A stretch of 34,703 nt of DNA from Alphaproteobacteria bacterium (lineage in GTDB: Bacteria > Pseudomonadota > Alphaproteobacteria > Micropepsales > Micropepsaceae): contig JANXXU010000035.1 of NCBI GenBank assembly GCA_025350465.1, forward strand, positions 1-34,703. The letters run 5' to 3'. This document shows positions 1 to 9,218 of this stretch, piece by piece. A model generated the notes under the pieces. The model was not told where the DNA came from, ran no database searches, and saw only the letters and a program-made list of their open reading frames with translations. Position 1 is the first letter of the stretch. The number at the start of each line of letters is the position of its first letter. Made by a program: the position numbers and the translations under genes.

Positions 1-24
1 AACGTCAGCCAATAGTTCGACCAT

Positions 25-42
25 CCCCGCATACAAGCGGGG
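25..42. terminator. Small GC hairpin upstream of the initiator tRNA
   Basis: A 6-bp perfect stem (CCCCGC at 25-30, GCGGGG at 37-42) closes a 6-nt loop. No T-run follows on the + strand. It may be the terminator of a gene left of the window or a processing structure ahead of the tRNA. Function is inferred only from position. Confidence 0.3.
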
Positions 43-63
43 GCCCATGTACAAAACCCATAA

Positions 64-140
<77 letters not shown>

Positions 141-141
141 A

Positions 142-180
142 ATACAAAGGGCCCGCGAAAAGTTCGCGGGCCCTTTGTAT
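142..180 (+). terminator. Strong hairpin terminator after tRNA-fMet
   Basis: An uninterrupted 18-bp inverted repeat (142-159 with 163-180) encloses a 3-nt loop. The base of the stem is ATACAAAGGG and the core is GC-rich (CCCGCG). It begins two bases after the tRNA CCA. The descending arm carries CCCTTTGTAT rather than a pure T-run. The symmetry would let it act on either strand, but it most simply ends the tRNA transcript. Confidence 0.8.
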
Positions 181-346
181 CTGCGACCGATGTGGGTCTC
201 GATCTTCAGGCCGTTTGCCGCCCCCGCATCGCCCCTCTCCGTTGCCTCGCCGATGGGAGCGAACGAGTTTGCCGAACGCCGCAAGTGACGCCGACAACAC
301 GTCAACCTGATTGCGGCCCACGGGGGAGCGGTGACAGACTGTGCCC
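181..346. other. Intergenic spacer before the GmhA-like gene
   Basis: No gene or RNA is evident between the tRNA hairpin and the isomerase gene. Reading frames here run through the tRNA or antisense to it and look spurious. A GGGGGAG stretch at 322-328 is a possible but rather distant ribosome-binding site for the isomerase. Confidence 0.5.
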
Positions 347-925
347 ATGCGCTTGTTCTACGATACGGAATTCAGCGAGCACCTCGCAGTCGCGAAAGCG
401 ACTGGCGACAAGTTGCGCGAGCCGTTTGTCGGCGTTGTGGCGGCGTGCGTTCGCGCCATCAAAAACGGCCATAAGATATTCTTCTTCGGCAATGGCGGCA
501 GCGCTGCCGACGCTCAGCATTTGGCAACCGAACTCACTATTCGTTACAAGAAAGATCGCGCGCCGATTGCGGCGATCGCTCTGACAACAGATTCCTCGGC
601 GCTGACTGCGGCAGGAAACGACATGGGTTTCGAACACGTTTTTGCGCGCCAACTGGCGGCGCTGGGCACGCGCGGCGACATCGCCATCGGCATCACGACG
701 TCAGGCCGAAGCCCCAATGTCATCAAAGCATTTGAGGTGGCGCGTTCAGCCGGAATTGTCACGGTCGCCTTCACCGGCGGTAGCGGCGGCAACATCTTGC
801 CGCTCGCCGACCATGTGCTGCTGGTGCCCTCGACCGTGACCGCGCGTATTCAGGAAATGCACATCACGCTCGGCCAAATGCTCTGTGGAGCCCTTGAGCT
901 TGAACTCGGCCTCGTCGGGAGCTGA
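347..925 (+). CDS. gmhA: GmhA-type phosphoheptose isomerase (SIS domain)
   Basis: This 192-residue protein is a single SIS-domain sugar isomerase. The family converts sedoheptulose 7-phosphate to D-glycero-D-manno-heptose 7-phosphate in the cytosol, the first step to ADP- or GDP-heptose for lipopolysaccharide or glycoprotein. The phosphate loop GNGGSAADA is at residues 48-56, H58 and E62 match the E. coli metal/catalytic H61 and E65, and the second sugar-phosphate loop TTSGRSPN is at 117-124. The IQE motif carries Q169, matching E. coli Q172. The residue eight positions on, where E. coli has the catalytic H180, is Q177 (codon CAA). It may therefore be a divergent paralogue. Length matches E. 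coli GmhA. A GTG six bases upstream (341) is an alternative start. It lies 94 bp ahead of cysD on the same strand. Confidence 0.85.
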   Translation: MRLFYDTEFSEHLAVAKATGDKLREPFVGVVAACVRAIKNGHKIFFFGNGGSAADAQHLATELTIRYKKDRAPIAAIALTTDSSALTAAGNDMGFEHVFARQLAALGTRGDIAIGITTSGRSPNVIKAFEVARSAGIVTVAFTGGSGGNILPLADHVLLVPSTVTARIQEMHITLGQMLCGALELELGLVGS

Positions 926-941
926 GCCACGCCGGCTGTAA

Positions 942-970
942 TTGACACTGTGCACTCGGGCACATAGGTG
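942..970 (+). promoter_or_regulatory. Possible sigma-70 promoter before cysD
   Basis: TTGACA at 942-947 is a perfect -35 hexamer. A 17-nt spacer leads to TAGGTG, a poor -10 match. It sits 50 bp before the cysD start, in the gap after the isomerase gene. The -35 is the only good part, so this is a weak call. Confidence 0.25.
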
Positions 971-1019
971 ATGCATAGGCCAAGAGCTCAGCATCGAATT
1001 TAACGCCTGCAACCGTGAA

Positions 1020-1946
1020 ATGACGACCACCATCGCGCAACCGACGACCGCCATGTCTCACCTCAAGCGACTTGAGGCCGAGAGCATCTTCATCATGCGC
1101 GAAGTGGCGGCCGAATTTCGCAATCCGGTGATGCTCTATTCGATCGGCAAAGACTCCTCCGTCATGCTGCATCTGGCGATGAAGGCGTTCTATCCATCCA
1201 AACCGCCGTTTCCGCTTTTACACGTCGATACGGGGTGGAAATTTCGAGAAATGATCGCGTTTCGCGACGCAACAGTGAAGCGCCTTGGGCTCAAGCTGCT
1301 GGTGCACATCAACGAGGATGGTGTGCGCCGTGGAATCAATCCATTCGACTCCGGCTCCACGCTTCACACTCAGATCATGAAGACCGAGGGCCTCAAACAA
1401 GCGCTGGATAAATGGGGCTTTGACGCGGCCTTTGGCGGCGCGCGCCGCGACGAAGAAAAGAGCAGGGCGAAGGAGCGCATTTTTTCGTTTCGCACGGCGA
1501 CGCATTCGTGGGACCCGAAGAACCAGCGCCCCGAACTTTGGCGGCTCTTCAACACACACGTGCGCCAAGGCGAGTCGATCAGGGTCTTCCCGCTGTCGAA
1601 TTGGACCGAACTGGATATCTGGCAGTACATTCTCGCCGAGAATATTCCGATTGTCCCGCTCTACTACGCAGCCGAGCGCACCGTCGTTGAGCGCGACGGC
1701 GCTTTGATCATGCGCGACGATGAACGAATGAAACTAAAAGCCGGCGAAAGCGCGCAGAAGCGATTGATCCGGTTCCGCACGCTGGGATGCTATCCGCTCA
1801 CCGGCGCGATCGAATCCGGCGCGGCTACGCTTGAGGAGATCGTCGCTGAAATGTTGGCGGCACGCACATCCGAACGCGAAGGCCGCGTCATCGATCACGA
1901 CGAAACGGCTTCGATGGAAAAGAAAAAGCGCGAGGGCTATTTCTGA
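1020..1946 (+). CDS. cysD: Sulfate adenylyltransferase subunit 2
   Basis: The 308-residue protein is the catalytic small subunit of ATP sulfurylase. With CysN it makes adenosine 5'-phosphosulfate from ATP and sulfate in the cytosol. The PP-loop signature SIGKDSS is at residues 41-47, and the N-terminal block [16 protein letters not shown] is typical of CysD. Length agrees with E. coli CysD (about 302). The ATG at 1020 is preferred on length; an in-frame ATG at 1053 ([11 protein letters not shown]) is the alternative, and neither has a strong ribosome-binding site. The stop overlaps the start of cysNC (TGATG sharing base 1946), which implies translational coupling and equal production of the two subunits. 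Confidence 0.96.
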   Translation: MTTTIAQPTTAMSHLKRLEAESIFIMREVAAEFRNPVMLYSIGKDSSVMLHLAMKAFYPSKPPFPLLHVDTGWKFREMIAFRDATVKRLGLKLLVHINEDGVRRGINPFDSGSTLHTQIMKTEGLKQALDKWGFDAAFGGARRDEEKSRAKERIFSFRTATHSWDPKNQRPELWRLFNTHVRQGESIRVFPLSNWTELDIWQYILAENIPIVPLYYAAERTVVERDGALIMRDDERMKLKAGESAQKRLIRFRTLGCYPLTGAIESGAATLEEIVAEMLAARTSEREGRVIDHDETASMEKKKREGYF

Positions 1947-3829
1947 TGCGGCCCGCGGCGCTGAAGGGATTCTTGGCCGCCCAGGAGCGCAAGACGCTTC
2001 TGCGCGTCTTAACCTGCGGTTCCGTCGACGACGGCAAGTCGACCCTGATCGGCCGCTTGCTCTACGACACCAAGCTGATCTTCGAAGACCAACTCAAGGC
2101 GCTCGAAAAGGATTCGCGCAAACATGGAACGACCGGCGACGACATCGACTTCGCGCTGCTCGTCGATGGCCTCGAGGCCGAGCGCGAACAGGGCATCACC
2201 ATCGACGTCGCCTACCGCTTTTTCACGACCGACAAGCGCAAATTCATCGTCGCCGACACGCCGGGCCATGAACAATACACGCGCAACATGGCGACGGGCG
2301 CTTCGAATTCCGACCTCGCAATACTGCTGATCGACGCCCGCAAGGGCGTGCTCACCCAGACGCGGCGCCACGCCTACATCTGCTCGCTGCTCGGCATCAA
2401 GCACGTCGTTCTCGCCGTGAACAAGATCGACCTGGTCGACTTCTCCAAGGGGATCTTCCAAACTATCGACCGTGAATTTCGCGAGTTTGCGACGCGCCTC
2501 GCTTTCGAAAGCATCGTTTCGCTGCCGATCTCCGCGCGCTACGGCGACAACGTCATCGTTGCCAGCACGAACACGCCCTGGTACCTCGGACAATCGCTGC
2601 TCTCCTATCTCGAAACCGTCGACGTCGATACAGAGTTGGCCGGCAAAGCGTTTCGCATGCCTGTCCAATGGGTCAATCGGCCCAATCTCGACTTTCGTGG
2701 GTTTTCGGGAACGATTGTCAGCGGTTCAATTCGTCAGGGCGATTCCGTCGTTGTCGCAAAATCGGGGCGAGTTTCGAAAATCGCGCGCATCGTCGCGTCC
2801 GACGGCGATTTGGCGACCGCCAACGCTGGCGAGGCAGTCACGCTAACGCTCGCAGACGAGATCGACATCTCGCGCGGCGATGTCCTGGCCGCGCCGAACG
2901 CTCGCCCCGAGATGTCGGATCAATTCGCCGCCCACCTGCTGTGGATGGCAGAGGAGGAGCTGCTCCCCGGCCGCCAATATTTGATCAAGATCGGTACCAA
3001 GACCGTTCCCGCATCGATCACCGAGCTTAAGCACAAGATCGACGTCAACAACCTCGATCATCTCGCCGCCAAAACGCTGCAACTGAATGAGGTTGGCTTC
3101 GGCAACTTTTCGACGGCCGAGCCGATTGCCTTCGATCCCTACACTGTCAACCGCGACACCGGCGCATTTATCGTCATTGATCGCTTTACGAACGGCACGG
3201 TCGGCGCCGGCATGATTGAGTTCGGGTTGCGCCGCGCGACGAACGTTCATTGGCAAGCCCTCGATGTGAACAAAGAGGCGCGCGCGCGCATCAAGGGCCA
3301 GAGCCCGGCGATCCTTTGGTTCACTGGTTTGTCCGGATCCGGCAAATCGACGATCGCCAACATCGTCGAAAAGAAACTTCTCGCCTTCGGCCGCCACACC
3401 TACATGCTCGACGGCGACAACGTTCGCCACGGCCTCAATCGCGACCTTGGCTTTACCGACGCCGATCGCGTCGAGAATATTCGTCGCGTCGCCGAAGCCG
3501 CGAAGCTCTTCGTCGATGCGGGATTGATCGTACTCGTGTCGTTCATCTCGCCGTTCCGCTCGGAGCGGCGCACAGCGCGCGAGTTGGTGGGAAAGAGCGA
3601 GTTCTTGGAGGTCTTCGTCGACGCACCGCTTGAAGTCTGCATGGCGCGCGATCCCAAGGGCCTCTACAAGCGGGCCCAGGCCGGCGAGATCAAGCATTTC
3701 ACCGGTATCGACTCGCCCTACGAAGCGCCTGAGAACGCCGAAATTCATCTCAAGACGGCAACGCTGTCGGCGGAAGACGCGGCTGACCTCGTCGTCGAAC
3801 AGATACGCAAGACCGGTATCGTGCACTGA
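1946..3829 (+). CDS. cysNC: Bifunctional sulfate adenylyltransferase subunit 1 / APS kinase
   Basis: This 627-residue fusion joins the GTPase subunit of ATP sulfurylase to APS kinase, the arrangement known from rhizobial NodQ. The N-terminal GTPase has GSVDDGKST at residues 25-33 (G1), DTPGH at 104-108 (G3) and NKID at 159-162 (G4), followed by EF-Tu-like beta-barrel domains. The C-terminal APS kinase begins near residue 452, with its P-loop GLSGSGKST at 460-468 and the family block [15 protein letters not shown]. Together with CysD it takes sulfate to PAPS. PAPS feeds either cysteine synthesis or sulfotransferases; neither cysH nor a sulfotransferase is in the window, so the fate is open. 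The gene ends 9 bp from the convergent ugd. Confidence 0.96.
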   Translation: MRPAALKGFLAAQERKTLLRVLTCGSVDDGKSTLIGRLLYDTKLIFEDQLKALEKDSRKHGTTGDDIDFALLVDGLEAEREQGITIDVAYRFFTTDKRKFIVADTPGHEQYTRNMATGASNSDLAILLIDARKGVLTQTRRHAYICSLLGIKHVVLAVNKIDLVDFSKGIFQTIDREFREFATRLAFESIVSLPISARYGDNVIVASTNTPWYLGQSLLSYLETVDVDTELAGKAFRMPVQWVNRPNLDFRGFSGTIVSGSIRQGDSVVVAKSGRVSKIARIVASDGDLATANAGEAVTLTLADEIDISRGDVLAAPNARPEMSDQFAAHLLWMAEEELLPGRQYLIKIGTKTVPASITELKHKIDVNNLDHLAAKTLQLNEVGFGNFSTAEPIAFDPYTVNRDTGAFIVIDRFTNGTVGAGMIEFGLRRATNVHWQALDVNKEARARIKGQSPAILWFTGLSGSGKSTIANIVEKKLLAFGRHTYMLDGDNVRHGLNRDLGFTDADRVENIRRVAEAAKLFVDAGLIVLVSFISPFRSERRTARELVGKSEFLEVFVDAPLEVCMARDPKGLYKRAQAGEIKHFTGIDSPYEAPENAEIHLKTATLSAEDAADLVVEQIRKTGIVH

Positions 3830-3842
3830 CCTGATCGGTCAG
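3826..3842. repeat. Short inverted repeat holding both convergent stop codons
   Basis: CTGACC (3826-3831) and GGTCAG (3837-3842) form a 6-bp stem around a 5-nt loop. One arm contains the cysNC TGA and the other the complement of the ugd TGA. There is no T-run, so terminator activity is uncertain. Confidence 0.5.
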
Positions 3843-5167
3843 ATTCGACTTGGCGGCACAGCGGTGCGACCTACGCTGTGATAATCGAAGCCCGCATCTG
3901 CCATCTCGCGTGGCGTATAGATGTTGCGCAAATCGATCATTAGCGGGCGCGTCAGCAGCGATTTGATCCGCACCAGATCGAGGGCGCGAAATTCATTCCA
4001 TTCGGTCAGGATCACCACGCCGTCGGCGCCGGTCATCGCCTCATAAGCGTTTTGCGTCCATTGTACGCCTGATAGGAGTTTGGCCGCTTCGTCCATTCCC
4101 TCCGGGTCGAATGCGCGAATCCGCGCGCCGGCCGCTTGCAGAGCCGGCACGATATCTAGGCTTGGACTGTCGCGCATATCATCTGTGTTCGGTTTGAACG
4201 TAAGGCCAAGAACGGCAATTGTCTTGCCGCTGACCGATCCGCCGAACGCGTCCACAACTTTGACCGCCATGCGTTTCTTTCGCGAAGCGTTTACGGCGAC
4301 CACGGTCTCGATGATACGCGTTGGCGCATGGGCCTCGTCCGCCTGGCGCACGAGCGCAACCGTATCCTTGGGAAAGCATGAGCCGCCGTAGCCCGGGCCT
4401 ACGTTCAGGAACTTCGATCCGATACGACCGTCCAAGCCCATGCCCCTCGCCAGATCCTGAATATCGGCGCCGGAGCGCTCGCAGAGGTCGGCCATTTCAT
4501 TGATGAACGTGATCTTCATCGCCAGAAAAGCGTTACTCGCGTACTTGATGAGTTCCGACGTCTCGCGCCCGGTGAAAACAAACGGCGTCTTGTCGTTTAG
4601 AAACAGCGGCCTGTAGAGCGATCGCATGACATTGCGCGCGCGGTCGCTCTCGGCACCAACGACCACGCGATCCGGCCGCTGAAAATCCTCGATGGCGGAG
4701 CCTTCACGCAGGAACTCGGGGTTCGAGGCGACGTCGAACTCAGCACCGGGCTGCCGCTTGCGAATGATGTCTTCGACCTTGAGGCTGGTCCCGACCGGCA
4801 CCGTCGATTTCGTCACAACAACGCTATAGCCCTGCAATGCGTCGGCAATTTCCGCTGCTGCCTCGTAAACGTAACTTAGGTCTGCGAAGCCGTCGCCGCG
4901 GCGACTTGGTGTGCCAACGGCGATGAACACAGCGTCCGCACCGGGTACGGCCGAAGCAAGCTCTGTCGTAAACGAGAGGCGATGGGCCTTCACGTTGTCC
5001 GCAACCAACGCCTCAAGGCCGGGCTCATAGATCGGCATCTCGCCGCGCCTGAGCCGCGCGATCTTTTGTTCGTCCTTATCGACGCAGATGACGTCATGGC
5101 CAAAGTTCGAGAAGCAGGCGCCCGAGACGAGCCCCACATATCCCGTGCCGATCATTGCGACCCGCAT
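3839..5167 (-). CDS. ugd: UDP-glucose 6-dehydrogenase
   Basis: This 442-residue enzyme oxidises UDP-glucose twice with NAD+ to give UDP-glucuronate, a precursor for capsule, exopolysaccharide or uronate-modified lipid A. The Rossmann motif GTGYVG is at residues 7-12. The catalytic cysteine is C264 in GPGYGGSCFPKDT, and K208 of the IKYASNAFLA block is the conserved active-site lysine. Length is usual for the family. A GGGGGGA ribosome-binding site precedes the ATG by about 7 nt. It follows galU by 39 bp on the same strand, so the pair is probably one transcript that makes UDP-glucose and then oxidises it. A capsule-specific GDP-mannose dehydrogenase is excluded by the overall Ugd-type sequence. 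Confidence 0.95.
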   Translation of the reverse strand: MRVAMIGTGYVGLVSGACFSNFGHDVICVDKDEQKIARLRRGEMPIYEPGLEALVADNVKAHRLSFTTELASAVPGADAVFIAVGTPSRRGDGFADLSYVYEAAAEIADALQGYSVVVTKSTVPVGTSLKVEDIIRKRQPGAEFDVASNPEFLREGSAIEDFQRPDRVVVGAESDRARNVMRSLYRPLFLNDKTPFVFTGRETSELIKYASNAFLAMKITFINEMADLCERSGADIQDLARGMGLDGRIGSKFLNVGPGYGGSCFPKDTVALVRQADEAHAPTRIIETVVAVNASRKKRMAVKVVDAFGGSVSGKTIAVLGLTFKPNTDDMRDSPSLDIVPALQAAGARIRAFDPEGMDEAAKLLSGVQWTQNAYEAMTGADGVVILTEWNEFRALDLVRIKSLLTRPLMIDLRNIYTPREMADAGFDYHSVGRTAVPPSRI

Positions 5168-5206
5168 CGTCTATCCCCCCGCACATTCAAGCGCCCAGCA
5201 ATAGGT

Positions 5207-6094
5207 TCATAGTTTCAACGACCGCAAAATCTCCGTCAGAGCCCCGGAGATATCCGGTCTGGCAAGTCCGACGGCGATGTTCGCATGCAGAAAGCCCACC
5301 TTGTCGCCGCAGTCATAACGCTGACCTGTATACCGATAGCCATGGAACGGCATTCGCCCAATCAGCCGCGCCAAGGCATCGGTGAGTTGGATTTCATCAC
5401 CGGCACCGACCTCATGTCGGTCGAGTTCGCCGAAAACCTCCGGCTGCAAAATGTAACGTCCGATCACCGCGAGCCGGGAGGGGGCCTGCTCCGGCTCCGG
5501 CTTCTCGATGATGCCGTTGACGGCGATCAGCGAACCGCGATTTTCCCCCGGCGCGATCACCCCGTAGCGACGCGTCTCCTCTTGCGGCACTTCGCGAACC
5601 GCGACGACGCAACCGCCGGTCTCTTTGTAGGCCGCCGTCATTTGCGCCAGGCATCCAACTCGATCAACCAGCAACTCGTCCGGCAAGAGCACCGCAAAGG
5701 GCTCGTCGCCAACAAAATGGCGCGCGCACCAAACGGCGTGACCCAATCCTCTGGGCGTTTGCTGACGCGTAAAACTGACCGAACCGCTCGGCGGCAAAGC
5801 CTCCAACAAACTATTCAGCTCTTTCGTCTTTTCACGTGCGCTCAACAGCGCCTCGAGCTCATACGCGTGATCGAAATGATCCTCGATGACGTGCTTGCCG
5901 CGGCCCGTGACGAAGATGAACTGCTCGATGCCGGCGGCCGCAGCTTCTTCGACTGCGTATTGGATGACCGGCTTGTCGACCACCGGCAACATCTCCTTGG
6001 GCACGGCTTTGGTCGCCGGAAGGAAGCGCGTGCCCATGCCGGCAACGGGAAACACCGCCTTACGCACTGGTCTGATCGTGTTGTTTGACGTCAT
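5207..6094 (-). CDS. galU: UTP-glucose-1-phosphate uridylyltransferase
   Basis: The 295-residue protein makes UDP-glucose from UTP and glucose 1-phosphate. The nucleotidyltransferase signature GMGTRFLPATK lies at residues 19-29, followed by the VPKEMLPVVDKP block typical of GalU. Length fits the bacterial family. The start ATG at 6094 is preceded by GGGA at usable spacing. It is the first gene of a likely galU-ugd operon transcribed leftward, and is divergent from the TPR/SPOR gene. Product channelling to Ugd is an inference from adjacency. Confidence 0.95.
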   Translation of the reverse strand: MTSNNTIRPVRKAVFPVAGMGTRFLPATKAVPKEMLPVVDKPVIQYAVEEAAAAGIEQFIFVTGRGKHVIEDHFDHAYELEALLSAREKTKELNSLLEALPPSGSVSFTRQQTPRGLGHAVWCARHFVGDEPFAVLLPDELLVDRVGCLAQMTAAYKETGGCVVAVREVPQEETRRYGVIAPGENRGSLIAVNGIIEKPEPEQAPSRLAVIGRYILQPEVFGELDRHEVGAGDEIQLTDALARLIGRMPFHGYRYTGQRYDCGDKVGFLHANIAVGLARPDISGALTEILRSLKL

Positions 6095-6226
6095 TGCTTC
6101 GATCCCAACATGCGCGAGTAACTCGCAGGGTATTCAACTCATCCTTGTGTCTGCGGCGAAATAAAGCGTGTGTTAAGTACTTCAGGTCAGTATTGGACTG
6201 TGCCCGAATCACTATATCGTGCGCGG

Positions 6227-7558
6227 ATGCTCCGGTACTGCCTAGCCCTAGTAGGCCTCCTTTTTGCTATCCAGCCTGTACTGGCCGGAGGCATGGCCGA
6301 CGCTGACGCCGGAACTGCGAAATTGTCTGCAGGCGATGCGGGAGGCGCGATCGCGCTCTTCACCCACGCCCTTCAGAACACGGACCTCACCACTGAAGCG
6401 CGAGCCCTGACTTACCATCATCGCGGCATTGCCTTCCATCAAAACGGGCAGCCGGGGAGGGCGATCCTAGATTATACCCAGGCCCTTTGGAAAAACGGGC
6501 TGCCGCGCGAGGTTCGTCCCCGCACGCTGAACAACCGTGGCCTCGCTTACGAGTCCCTCGGCGACCATGACTCGGCGCTGCGCGACTATAATTTGGCGTT
6601 GAAACTCAACCCGGCGTATGCCGAAGCATATGCCAACCGCGGTAACCTGCATCGTCGATTCAATCGCCACGATTTGGCGATTGCCGATTTTGACTTGGCG
6701 ATCCGCAACGCCCATCCACGGCCCAAATATGTCTACCTTTCGATGGGCCTGTCGCTTGAAGCGCTCGGCAAGCGAACAGAGGCAATGGAGGCTTACCGCA
6801 AGGCCGTAGCCATCGATCCGGCGTTCGCCCCGGCCAAGGAGCGGCTCAGCGATCTGGAAGACAGCGCCGCTCGAGAAAGAGCCCTGGCTGCGCGGGGCAA
6901 GCACACCATCAGCATGGCGGCGAGCACGCTGTCAGCTCCTGTCGTGATTGCGGCCCTGCCGGGTAACCAGATCACCTCGGTGCGCGCCGACGCAGAGCCG
7001 GCGCAGTGGCGGCCGTCTCCAGCGGTTGCCACCGAGCCCGCGCCGCCGCCAATGCAGGCGTCCTTTGCGCTACGGCCGACGCTGGAAGATCGAGAGGGGG
7101 CTGCCGTCCCCCGTGAGCCGCTCCATACGCCGGCGATCGCCCCAGTGCCGGCAGTCGCGTCTGCACCCGCTGTCGAGCGTGTCGTTGTCCCGGTACAGGT
7201 CGTCACGACGACCAAGCGCACGCCGGGCTTTGAGATCATCACGATGGCGGAACCCGCGGCACCGCCCTCGAAGCCGCCGCCGGTGCCAACGGCACCTGCT
7301 GTCACAGGTCAGGGCTTCGGCGTTCAACTCGGTTCCTTCAAGACCGAGGCCTTAGCGCAGCGTGGTTGGGAAACGGTGCGCAACAAATCGGGCGACCTCT
7401 TGAACAACCTCAAGCCGGCGATCGAGTCTGTGACGGTCGGGGGTAAGGGCCTGATGTACCGCTTGTTCGCGGATGCGTTCGCCGACCGCAGCGCCGCCGC
7501 AGCGCTCTGCCAATCCTTGAAGGCGCACGGCGCGTCTTGCTTCGTGGTTGAGCGCTGA
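6227..7558 (+). CDS. Exported TPR and SPOR domain protein
   Basis: The protein has 443 residues from the ATG at 6227, which is chosen because it gives a clean signal peptide (hydrophobic CLALVGLLFAIQPVLA, cleavage after about residue 21). An upstream in-frame GTG at 6170 adds an unconvincing leader. Residues about 30-215 hold roughly five tetratricopeptide repeats, with typical NNRGLAYESLGDHDSALRDY and YANRGNLHRRFNRHDLAIAD units. A long Pro/Ala/Val linker follows to about residue 362. Residues 363-443 form a SPOR domain (GFGVQLGSFKT... ending at C439), which in known proteins binds denuded peptidoglycan glycan strands at division septa. A periplasmic scaffold in envelope growth or division is likely; the partner is unknown. 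Confidence 0.85.
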   Translation: MLRYCLALVGLLFAIQPVLAGGMADADAGTAKLSAGDAGGAIALFTHALQNTDLTTEARALTYHHRGIAFHQNGQPGRAILDYTQALWKNGLPREVRPRTLNNRGLAYESLGDHDSALRDYNLALKLNPAYAEAYANRGNLHRRFNRHDLAIADFDLAIRNAHPRPKYVYLSMGLSLEALGKRTEAMEAYRKAVAIDPAFAPAKERLSDLEDSAARERALAARGKHTISMAASTLSAPVVIAALPGNQITSVRADAEPAQWRPSPAVATEPAPPPMQASFALRPTLEDREGAAVPREPLHTPAIAPVPAVASAPAVERVVVPVQVVTTTKRTPGFEIITMAEPAAPPSKPPPVPTAPAVTGQGFGVQLGSFKTEALAQRGWETVRNKSGDLLNNLKPAIESVTVGGKGLMYRLFADAFADRSAAAALCQSLKAHGASCFVVER

Positions 7559-7677
7559 CGCTCGCCGCCGCGCATTGAGCGGCTTCTCCAAATCTGTTAG
7601 GCCGAATTGAACGCGCGCCCCAAAGTGCGCACCACAATTCGACCGATTGAAACGCACATCACCATGAGGGAAGAAAC

Positions 7678-9150
7678 ATGACCCAACCGGGCGTCGGGAT
7701 CACAGCTTTTGGCGCGTATCTGCCGCGCCTTCGCCTGCAACGCAAAGCGATGGCAGCTGCCAACGCCTGGGCAAACCCCGGCATCGTCGCCCAAGGCAAG
7801 GGTGAGCGCACCATGGCCAATTGGGATGAAGACGCTGTCACGATGGCGGTAGAGGCCGCGCGCGATGCGTTGCCAGCCGGGCCCGACCCGATCAAATCGC
7901 GGCACTTCGTCGATGCACTCTTTTTCGCCTCCACGACAATGCCGTTTGCCGACCGTCAAAACGCAGGGATCGTGGCGAGCGCCTTGAGCCTACCGGAAGA
8001 AATCCATTCGATAGACATCAGCGGCTCGCAGCGTGCGGGTGTCTCGGCACTGATCGCGGCCGCCGAGAAGGTCAAGGCGGGCGGTGCAAAGGCCGCTCTT
8101 GTCGCCAGCGGCGACCGGCGCAAAACGCGTGCTGGCGCCGTACAGGAATTTCAATACGGCGATGGCGCCGCGTCGTTCATCTTCGGCAACGAGAACGTCG
8201 CAGCTAGATTCCTCGGCAGCCATTCGCTGTCGATCGACTTCGTCGACCACTTTCGCGGTGAAGGGGAGGAATTCGACTACGGCTGGGAAGAGCGCTGGAT
8301 TCGCGACGAGGGCTTCAGCAAGATCGTGCCGCGCGCAGTCAGGGCGCTGCTAACCAAGACGGGCGTATCCGCCGCTGCCGTCGATCACTTCATCCTGCCG
8401 TGCCTCTTCCCGAAACTCGATCAACAGATCGCCAAGATGTGCGACATCGATCCGGCAAAGGTGCGCGACAATCTCGGGGCAACGGTCGGCGAATGCGGCA
8501 CATCGCACGCGCTAGTCATGCTGGCTCACGCATTGGAGGACGCAAAGCCCGGGCAAAAAATTCTCGTCGCAGCGTTCGGTCAGGGCTGCGATACCGTGCT
8601 CTTCGAGGTCACCGATGCAATAGCCAAAGCGCAGCCCAAAAACGGCGTCAAAGGCTGGCTTGCTCGGCGCAAGGAAGAAACAAATTACATGAAGTGGCTC
8701 GCCTTCAACGGTCTCCTCGAAATGGAAAAGGGGATGCGCGCCGAAAAGGACAACAAGACGGCGCTGACCGTCACCTACCGCAAGCGCGACATGCTGTTCG
8801 GCCTCGTCGGCGGCAAATGCGAGAAGTGCGGCACGGCACAATTCCCGCGCACGCGCATTTGCGTCAATCCGAATTGCCGCGCGGTCGACGAACAGAAGCC
8901 GTTCTCGTTCGCCGAGCTTCAGGGCAAAATCCTGTCTTGGTCGGCCGACTATCTGACCTACAGTCAAGATCCGCCGTCGCATTACGGCATGGTGACCTTC
9001 GAGGAGGGTGGGCGATTTCTCTCCGACATCACCGATGTCGACATCGGCACGATCGACACCGGTACGAAGGTGCGTATGTCGTTCCGCATCAAGGATTTCG
9101 ACGATCGCCGCGGTTTCCGCCGCTACTTCTGGAAGGCGGTGCCGGTCTGA
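7678..9150 (+). CDS. HMG-CoA-synthase-like protein fused to DUF35 zinc ribbon/OB fold, catalytic Cys absent
   Basis: This 490-residue protein has two parts. Residues 1-about 315 resemble the HMG-CoA synthase/KAS III thiolase fold. Residues about 365-490 form a DUF35 unit with a rubredoxin-like zinc ribbon (C381, C384, C395, C400) and an OB fold. In HMG-CoA synthases the nucleophile sits in an ACxAG context. Here the matching segment is SGSQRAG at 115-121, so Q118 replaces Cys, and the usual HQP histidine segment reads ILPCLFP. The first half is thus probably non-catalytic for Claisen chemistry, or does other chemistry such as retro-aldol cleavage. The ribosome-binding site AGGGA lies 6 nt before the ATG. 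An intact thiolase gene follows 68 bp on, which suggests a complex like the archaeal thiolase/HMGCS/DUF35 assembly. Confidence 0.85.
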   Translation: MTQPGVGITAFGAYLPRLRLQRKAMAAANAWANPGIVAQGKGERTMANWDEDAVTMAVEAARDALPAGPDPIKSRHFVDALFFASTTMPFADRQNAGIVASALSLPEEIHSIDISGSQRAGVSALIAAAEKVKAGGAKAALVASGDRRKTRAGAVQEFQYGDGAASFIFGNENVAARFLGSHSLSIDFVDHFRGEGEEFDYGWEERWIRDEGFSKIVPRAVRALLTKTGVSAAAVDHFILPCLFPKLDQQIAKMCDIDPAKVRDNLGATVGECGTSHALVMLAHALEDAKPGQKILVAAFGQGCDTVLFEVTDAIAKAQPKNGVKGWLARRKEETNYMKWLAFNGLLEMEKGMRAEKDNKTALTVTYRKRDMLFGLVGGKCEKCGTAQFPRTRICVNPNCRAVDEQKPFSFAELQGKILSWSADYLTYSQDPPSHYGMVTFEEGGRFLSDITDVDIGTIDTGTKVRMSFRIKDFDDRRGFRRYFWKAVPV

Positions 9151-9218
9151 TCGGCGCCTTTTGACAGGCGCGCAGGAGCGTCGTTAGATGTCCGAACAGA
9201 GAAATTAGGAGACTCGTG

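Noticed and set aside
2843-3826. A 327-residue - strand open frame opposite the CysC half of cysNC
   Set aside because: The APS kinase domain is clear on the + strand.
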